Shown here piece after piece: positions 49,501-58,500 of a DNA stretch of 64,000 bases (the stretch's first letter is position 1; every line of letters starts with the position of its first letter). The DNA is from Sipunculus nudus. Its lineage: Eukaryota > Annelida > Sipuncula > Golfingiida > Sipunculidae. The notes beneath the pieces were generated by a model. The model ran no database searches, was not told the DNA's origin, and worked only from the letters and a program-made list of their open reading frames with translations. Made by a program: the position numbers and the translations under genes. The stretch is taken from assembly GCA_026874595.1 (NCBI GenBank), contig CM049309.1, positions 75,438,426 to 75,502,425 of the forward strand, written 5' to 3'.

Positions 49501-52500
49501 TCAGAATAGCAACAGGTCCCTCAAATGTTGAAAAGCAATAACTAGAGCAGTTGCATAGATAATTGATTATTAATCCATTGTTGGTTGCTTTTTTTATACA
49601 ATCATTTGAACATGATTAACAACCGATTCTGAGCACCAGTGAATGCTTCATATTTTTTTTATTTTCAGTGGGCAGGAAAGGAGCTGCAATCCCAGGACAG
49701 GCACGACCCCCAGAGCTCTCTCTGACTGTAAGTAAAAGGAATTTCCTCCAGTCATACAGGTTATAAAATATATATGATTTCTCATATCTTTATGAAAAAG
49801 TTTGCTCCTTAAATCTTACATTAACTTTGCTTTAAAACATTTAAAGTGCCATTCCAAGTAACAGCTACTGCAGTTTCTGATCAGGATAAAGTAACCTGAT
49901 TTTGTATTGAAATATTGAATTTTCCAAAGAGAAATATGTTCCTAAGAGAAATATAATCTTCAGAGAATTATGTCCCTGAAAGAAATTGATCCTAAGAGAA
50001 ATATGTTTCTAAGGGAAATATGTTCCTGGTCATAAGAGAAATATACAAAGCATCTTCTTAAAAATCTCCATAGTTACCATTTTTCCTCTTAACTAAAAAC
50101 AAAACAAAAAAAGCATGATGCAGTGCTGAAGATAGTGGGTTAAATATATGTTTTATTACGTAAACATAATTGTGAGCTGTTTCTGTATTAATGAGAATTT
50201 TCTCTGTTAAAGTTTATACGCCAGAGTAAGCAAACCGAAAATTTTCCCTTATTGGGCCTATTATCGCCCATCCCGCCTCGTTCCGGTGTATCTAGGTCAC
50301 ACTTCCGTTACCCATAATCACATTTTCTTCTGGCGTACGCCATGATGGACGTTTGATCCCGCGCTGTGAGATTCGTCCACTGTTGGGTTTGTCGTTTTGA
50401 GTTTGCCAACTGATTGTAAGTTATTCTTATTTTCCCTTGCCCGCCATGGAGAACCCCACTTATTGTGTCTCTTGTGGCACTATAATCCCGGTATGGGACT
50501 CCCACCCCACTTGTTATAGTTGCCGCACCAACAATGACTCCTGCCGCGGTCCGGCTGATCCTTGTTTCCATAGCCAGACGTGGTCCACTGACAAGTGGGC
50601 CTTGTTCCAGGATTGGGTTCATTCCCCGGTTATTGGGGGTTCCCCCTCCGTTATTCCCTTGTCTGGCCCCGTGGTTGTCTCCAGGGGAGGGGGGGGGAGC
50701 CTACCCTGGTTGACCGAACCACGGCCGTGCTGCGTTCACCGTCCGTTCCCGCCGGTCCTGTCACCTCTCCCGTGGTTTCGACAGTTAAATCATTGCTTTC
50801 TCATTCACGGAAACGGAAATCTTCCCCAGTTCCCGCGGCCTCCCGTTCTGACAGCACATCTGCATATTCCATATTACATAAATTGTCCCGGTTTTGTTCA
50901 TCACTGATGTCGGATCTAGACGTTTAGTCTAGACCCGCATCAGTCCGCCCGGCGCCCTCACCGGCGCCCCGGTCCTTTCTCCCCGGCCGTTCTCGTCGCC
51001 CCCGGCTCCTCGCCGTCTTCCCTCATTGTCGCCGGGGCCGGCTGGAGCCGTCCCGCTGGATCGCACGACCCTTCCTGGGGTGCAGGAAAGTGCGTCGGTC
51101 CCTCCTGCCTCCGTTTCGGGGCGGCCGGTTCCTCCGTCTCCCGCCGCTACTTCCCGGCCGACCGGCTCTTTATTTCAGACGCCGTCTGCTGTTCGGCCTG
51201 TGGATCCGGTTCCGTTGCCTTCCAGGATGGGTCCTGCTGCTGCTCGTTCCCCGGCTTCCTGTTTCCAGCCTCTGGTTGTTCCGACTCAGAGGGTCTCTCT
51301 GGCTCCCCCTACCCGGGGTTCTCCAGGGTCCCCGTCTTCTCAGTCAGCCGATCCCGCCCTGGCGCCTGACCAGTGGTCGGAGATCGCGCTGCAACGCCAG
51401 GCTTGGCGTACGCGCAAATCTGCGCTTCTGGACCTAGTGGCTACCTCCACACAGGAGGCTAACCCTTCGGGTCCGAAGTTCCGTCGGTTACAACCTCAGA
51501 CTTCCTCGGCGTCGGCGGCCTGTTCCTTTTTGAATCCTGCCGCCCTTCAATCGCCCTCGGACGCGCCCGCCGTGTGTATGGAGTTTTCCGAACACACGGG
51601 GGATATCTTACGTGAGCACCACGCGGTGGTCTCGGGGTCTCGCTCTGCTACTACTGGGGCCCCGCTTCCGCCGGGTTCGGAGAAACCTTGGTACCCTCTG
51701 GAATTCACTTGGGTACCGTGCTACCTGTTTCGATTGCTAACTGCCTTATCCTGACCACCCGGATATTCCGTCTGCTCCGATGCGTCTCGAGTCCGGCCTT
51801 GAACAGCCGTTTGTGGACGGCAAGTCTTTATTTCCGTCCTCTGTCCAACTTTCCGATCGTCACTTGTCGGATCTGGAGGGGCTCGGCCGGCAGGCGGCCG
51901 GCATGGTTAACGACTTGCAGGCTGTCACTAGCTTGCTCGCTGTTTCTCCGGACACGCTAACTCTCAACGACATATGGCAGGCTTCTGCCCATACTTGCGC
52001 TGAGTTGAATCAGGTCGTTTGGCGCCTGGTTGAAAATTGCATCTTGTTACGCCGCACGGCTTGCATTCAGTCGTTAAAGCACTTCAAGCCGGAGCTTACT
52101 CAGGCGGAGTTAACTGAACTTTATTCTCAGCCTTTTACCGGTTCCCTGCTGTTTGGCGGCCACTTACGGCCTCTCTTTGACCGCGCCTTGGAACGCTCCG
52201 ATCATCAGGCCCGCCTCCGCTGACCTCTCTTGCGCCTAGGCCATCCTTCCGCGTTCCCCGCCCTTGGCCTCCGGTTGCGGCTTCCGCTCCGCCGCGGCGC
52301 GCGTCTGCTACGTCTTCACGTCCTTCCAGACGTCCGGCCGTTCTCAGCCTTTTCGTGGTCGATCCTCCAAACGTCGCTCCGGTCGGCGCTCGTCTCAGCG
52401 CCCCTTTTCCCGCATGGGCGGGTATCACCTCACAGCATTTAATTCTCAGCACCGTCAAGTTCGGGTTCCGTCTTAGGTTTTTGCATGCACCTCCCCTCAC

Positions 52501-55500
52501 CTTGCACCCGTTCTTCACTCCGCCTCTGTCCGATCCGGCAAAACGCCTCGCTTTGGAGGAGGCCATTCAATCAATGTTAGACAAACGGGCCGTTTTCGAG
52601 GTTTCCCCATCCACCGTGGGGTTTTACTCTCGCCTTTTTCTTGTTCCCAAACCGCACGGCCGTTGGCGCCCGATCATAGACCTGAAGCCCCTCAATTCGT
52701 TCATCCGTCCGCCCCCGTTTCGGATGTTCAATATCCATGCTGTGCTCCGCATTGTTCGGAGGATGGATTGACCTTACGGATGCCTATTTTCACGTTCCCA
52801 TCCATCCCTCGTCTCAACCGTTTCTTCGCTTCGCGTATCAGAACCGCGTTTATCAATTCCGGGCCCTTCCGTTCGGGATCAACGTGGCCCCCTGGATTTT
52901 TACCATGCTGGTTCACACGGTCACGAGTTATCTCCTTTCACAGGGCATTTCTGTGCTCCCTTATCTGGACGATTGGCTGGTCCATGCGGCCGATCGCTCC
53001 CTCTTACTGTCGCATGGCTCCCGGGTTCTCAACTTACTTCGGAACCTCGGTTTCCTGGTCAATGCGGAGAAATCTCTCCTCACTCCCACCCAGTCCCTCC
53101 AATTTCTGGGTGTCACACTCGAATTTGCCTCCGGCACAGCGTCGCTCCCGCGCGATTTTTCGCTCAAGCTCCGCCGCCTAATTCGTTCCTTTCTCACACG
53201 GCGCAGTGTCGACTCGCGCACTGCTCTTCTCTCCACAGTGCTCTCAACTGGGCCGCATCTTTCATTCCGTTCAGCCGACTGTCCCTCCATCCGATTCAGT
53301 CTATCTTGCGCCGTCACGGCCTTCTCCGGTTAACCTCGGTTCGTCCTACGATCCTCCCGTTTCGGAGCACCTGGCGGTCCCTTCGTCCCTGGATGGACCT
53401 TTCCTTTCTCCTGCGCGGCGTTCCTTTTTCCAGGGATGTCGATTGCACCATCTATACCGATGCGTCTCTCCTCGGTTGGGGGGCCCATTTCGCCGATCTT
53501 CGCGCTTCAGGGATATGGTCCCCGTCGGAACGTCTGCTCCATATCAATATCCTCGAACTGCGTGCCATCCGTCACGCGATCTCCCACTGGTCTCCCAGCT
53601 TGATCGGCCGTCACCTTCTCATCTGGACCGACAATACCACGGTTGTGGCCTATATCAACAAGCAGGGCGGTACTCGGTCTCCCTCGCTCATGCAGGAGAC
53701 TTACCTTTTGTTCGATCTATGCCTCTCTCTCCGGGCATCAGTTCGTGCATCCCATCTTCCGGGCGTGTCGAACATCCTGGCGGACGCCCTTTCCCGTCAT
53801 CCGGCGTCTCTTCCCTCCCCGCCGCTCCTTCCGGTCCCGGTTATTCGGAGTGTTTTCGGTCCCCCCCTGTTCTCGTGCCTTCCGCTACGCGTCTACGTCA
53901 CCCTCGCGACCGTCTCCCTGACACGCCGCCATCAGGGTGGTCTCACCCTGCTTCTCATACTCCCGTTTCAACCTGCGGCTCCATGGTTTCCTCTGTGGCG
54001 CTCGCTTCTCTCTCGCCCTCCGATTATACTACCGCTCTGCATCGCGCTCCCGTCGTTCCCTCGAGGGTGTCGCCCGTTTCGGTTGTGCCCTCTATGGGCA
54101 TGCGTGCTCTCATCGGACACCTCAAGGATCAGGGCATTTCAAGTCCTGCTGCTCTCCTTGCCTCGGCTCCCCGTCGCCGTTCTACGGACCGCATCTATGA
54201 CTCCCGGTGGCGTCTCTTCACGGACTGGGCGTCTTCCCGCGGAATCTCCCCTTTAGATCCGTCGCTTGCGGCTGTTTTGGATTTCTTCGTGTTCTTACTG
54301 CAGGATAAACATTTATCCTATCCCTCTCTGCGTGGCTATCGCGCTGCCCTGCTGTTGGTGCTCCGTCCGCTGGGTCACGATTGTGTCCTTCATCACCCGT
54401 TGGTGTCGGACTTTCTCAAGGGGGTTCATACCCGTGCGTCTCGTCCTCGGTATGTTGCGCCTTCCTGGCGCCTGGACGTCGTCTTACGTCACCTCCGGGA
54501 ACCCCCTTATGAGCCGTTGCGTTCGGCCCATCTTCTCCATTTGTCTCGGAAAACGGTTTTCCTCCTAGCTCTTGCCTCGGCAGGTCGCCGTTCTGAGCTT
54601 CATGCCCTCGTGGCTGATTCGAAATTCACGCAAATTGCGGCCGACGAACCGTCGGCCACCCTACATTTTCCTCCGGACTTTTATCGGAAAAATCAAAATT
54701 TCGATGACTCTCTGTCTGCTTGGCACGTTCCGGCCCTCCCTAACGGTCAGTACCGTTATGGGGCTACCAATTGCCCGGTTCGTGCGTTGCGTTATTATCT
54801 CAAAGCTACTCATTCTTTACGGGGAGGGGGGGGGGCGCAAGAAGTTGTTTATTTCTACAAAAGTCACATCTTCCAATAAAGAGATTAGCCCTATCACCAT
54901 TAGTGCGTGGCTCAAAGCTACTAAAGTCGCCGCATATGAATCAGCTTCTCAATCCATATAAGACCAAATTCACATCAAGGCCCATGACATTCGTGCTATT
55001 TCAACTTCCTAGGCCCATTTCTCCGGGATCTCACCCAATCAGTTGGTCAAGAAGGGATACTGGAAATCCCCATCTACGTTCACACGCTTCTATTTGAAAG
55101 ATGTTCAGCTCCAGGCTTCGGGCCTCTACTCCATGGGCCCTGTGATCGCGTCGGGTGAGGTCCTACAATTTTCCAGGCCTTCTTCTTCCTCTCCGTCTGT
55201 CCCGCCACCGACGTCGACTGCTGCTCCATCACCGCACTGAGATTCTTCGTTCCAGCGTTACAGGTAGGTGCCCCCTCCCCAAGGCGTGTCTGTTTTTTTC
55301 TCATTAATACAGAAACAGCTCACAATTATGTTTACGTAATAAAACCCCCCCATTCCCTCCCTGTGAATGGTGGTTTTGTTAGTAAACTGTTGTGAGCTTT
55401 TCTGTATTACAAACATCGCTCCCTCCCAGTCCGAGCTCTTCCTTACGCCTTCGAAAATGTGATTATGGGTAACGGAAGTGTGACCTAGATACACGGGAAC

Positions 55501-58500
55501 GAGGCGGGATGGGCGATAATAGGCCCAATAAGGGAAAATTTTCGGTTGGCTTACTCTGGCGTATAAACTTTAACAGAGAAAATTCTCATTAATACAGAAA
55601 AGCTCACAACAGTTTACTAACAAAACCACCATTCACAGGGAGGGAATGGGGGGGGATTTACTGGTGCTTTACATGTAATCAAAAATTAACATTAAATAAG
55701 AAGCCTTCTGCAAAGATTAAGGCTTACTTGTTTATGATTCCAGTTGGAGGGCAAACCACAGTTCACTATTCAGAGTACAAGCACAAAAGATGTACGATCT
55801 TCAAAGATAGTGAGTACCAGTCAGCACCAGTGACCTTCCTGGTTCTCATGTTGTAGTATTTAACATTGTTTCTGTTTTCAATTCATATTAATATACCTCA
55901 GTTCTCACTGTTCTTAATGTGATCTTCAATGTATCTCACTGCACCATTCATTATGTAGTCTTTCTGTATCCCTCCGTTTTTCTCCGTGCATTTTGATGTT
56001 TCCAGGATTAATGGTCCTTCATATTTCACTTTTGAGTTATTTGTCTCTTGATTTATTACAAAACACCATTAATAATTTCTTGTACCGTCATTCCTCTGCT
56101 AAGGTTTATTTGGTTCCTCTTTTGAATTGAAATCTGTTGTTCACATTCTTTGTTGATCTGTTGTCTATATGCTGATTTTAAGTTACAAATACTAATCTGC
56201 ATGTATGTGCAATATGTAGAAAAAGCCACACCAGAGGGAGCCACCATCACATCCTGGTAAAGCTTGGCGAATCCCGCTGGTAGGTAGCTTCTCATCCAAT
56301 GGTGATTCCCATTCAGTTATCCAAAGAAATCCGTACCACAAAGAATAGAAAATTTTTTGTCAGTCAGGCTACTGTCATAACCTTCAAATTTCTTTTCACT
56401 CTCATTTGCACCCTGTCTCTGTTAATTGTGTTTCTTTGTTGCAGATGAAAATGTTAAGATATTACAGTTTTTGTCAAATATAGGTTGGATGTAATATTAA
56501 ATAGAAACCATTTATACTTAAAAAACTATAATTTCTCACTTAATAACCTAAATTATTCTAGTGTTAAAACTTTATATAAATCGTTAATTTTCAAGAGAAA
56601 GGCAGTTTTGATATTATCTTGACTGTAAATCATTCACACAAGATCTGATGTTTATGTCAGGTGGTTGCGCTGTATGACTACTCTGCACAGCGTAGTGATG
56701 AGATCAGTCTGGTGCGAGGTGACCAGGTCCAGGTGATATACAAGGACACAGAGAACTGGTGGGTGGGCAGGCTGCCTGATGGACAGGAGGGGTTCTTCCC
56801 AGCAAACTATGTGGCTGACAGTGGTAGGTCGCTAATCTATACCAACCTGTTGTATCTTATACCTATAAATGAATGAGCTATATTATTGAGTTCATGCTTT
56901 CCATTTCCAGTTCTAGTACTGTACTACCACTAAGGGGTCAATACTGGATTGAAACGGAGCAGAATGAGAATGTTAAATAATTTAAAAAATGAACTAGAAA
57001 TAAGCGTTCTAAGGAATGTAGGCCTCTATCATGTGGGCTGTCCTTAATGTGGGGTATTCCGCAACCAGTGTTTTCATTCACTTTTAAGCCTCATGTTCCT
57101 AGGTTAACTTGTGCATAAGTTCCCAATAAGTGTTTACATTCACTTATTCAGCCCATATCCAATTCTGCATATGTGACTGTACATTTGTAAATATTCTTAG
57201 AAGTTCTTCCAGGATCGGAATGATTTGCCAGAAAAACTCCTAATTCTAAACAATACTTCACTGGCTGATTCACAAAAGGCCATGAAAATTTCATGAGATT
57301 CCATTCATAATTGCATGAGTTATGTTGTGAACCAGCACATACACAAATGGGGTGACCACATAGTCTTAGTAAAAGTGGTGGCATGTGCATTTGAAGTACT
57401 ATGTAGAGCTCAGTATGGCATCTTGTGGGCTTGAGAACATTTGTTTCCATAGTGATGTGAACACCATTTATTTATTACCAGCAGATAATGCCAGCTAATC
57501 AACATGCTATGAACAATTTGTACAGTTTATGAGTCATCCAGTTATTTCTGTGAAGTCTGATTGCTTTTTGTGGGATCCTCTGTAGTAAACACGCTTTAAA
57601 TTCCATCCATTGCAGAGAAAAGCTGCCAGCAGACATACACTTTCTAGAAGACATACAACAACCTTGATAGCATTACAGTGAGATTGAAATTGTACATTTA
57701 GACCAGAAGGAGTTAATTCAGTATTTTAATAATTTGCCATGTGCCAGCATGATATTGTTATAATGTTGATGTCTGTTATTTATAGAAGAAGCAGCACAGC
57801 TTGATGAATACCAGATGGCGCCACCAGATGATGATTATGACGAGCCTGATGCAGGAAGACAGCAGACAGTGAGTGGTGTGATGTTAATTTCATAATGGCT
57901 AATAAAGCCAAAGCTGACCCAATGTACATACATCTGTATGTCTGTTGCAATAATATACTGAACTAGTCTTAAGCCCAGAGGCACAAATAAATGGCATCAA
58001 AAGTGTGATGTCACAGTGGTTCCGAAAGTGAGGCACAGCTGTCCCTGGACAGGGCTCGTTTTGCCAAAAATTGCCACCGGACATTAGGGTCCGGCAGCAC
58101 AGAAAAGGTGCCGGACCTCCAAAGATTTTACCGGACCCCACTTTTTTATTTTAAAAAAAATCCTCATTTTGGCTCTCCCTTTTATAATTCCTTTTTAAGA
58201 TTTCCATGTTGTTTCAACTCAAGTCGATTCAGTTTTAAGCAGAGAGACAAGTTTTACCAAATTATCAATCAAGCCGGTGAAGGGTAATAGGCATTTTTTT
58301 TTGTTTAATGCCTCAACCCCCAATAATCTAATCAAATAATTCAACCGTTTTGTTACACACTGAATGGTTAACGGAACAGCTAAATGCCATTTCTTGTCTG
58401 TAGTTGTCTCTAATGCCTCGTGGACAGATTCTTGAAGACAATTGCAGCATTCCACACTGTAATTTCCCATGAAATCTTATTTTGTGTCGCAGATAGAATA

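Larger units (their letters stand above)
50150..55656 (+). mobile_element. DIRS-type tyrosine-recombinase retrotransposon (near full length, defective)
   Basis: About 5.5 kb in AHI1 intron 26, in the gene's orientation. It has inverted terminal repeats (left to ~50327, right from ~55453, about 98% alike) and an internal complementary region (55298-55410) whose halves match the reverse complements of the two extremities. That arrangement is diagnostic of DIRS elements. It encodes gag, RT/RNase H and a tyrosine recombinase, all interrupted. I see no methyltransferase domain, and only ~300 bp separate RNase H from the recombinase. Its GC-rich body contrasts with the AT-rich host. Confidence 0.93.

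Noticed and set aside
50308-50622. 104-residue minus-strand frame at the DIRS left end
   Set aside because: Antisense to the gag start and terminal repeat; no recognisable domain.
52135-52566. 143-residue Arg/Gly-rich minus-strand frame
   Set aside because: Shadow of the GC-rich gag tail; composition follows the opposite strand.
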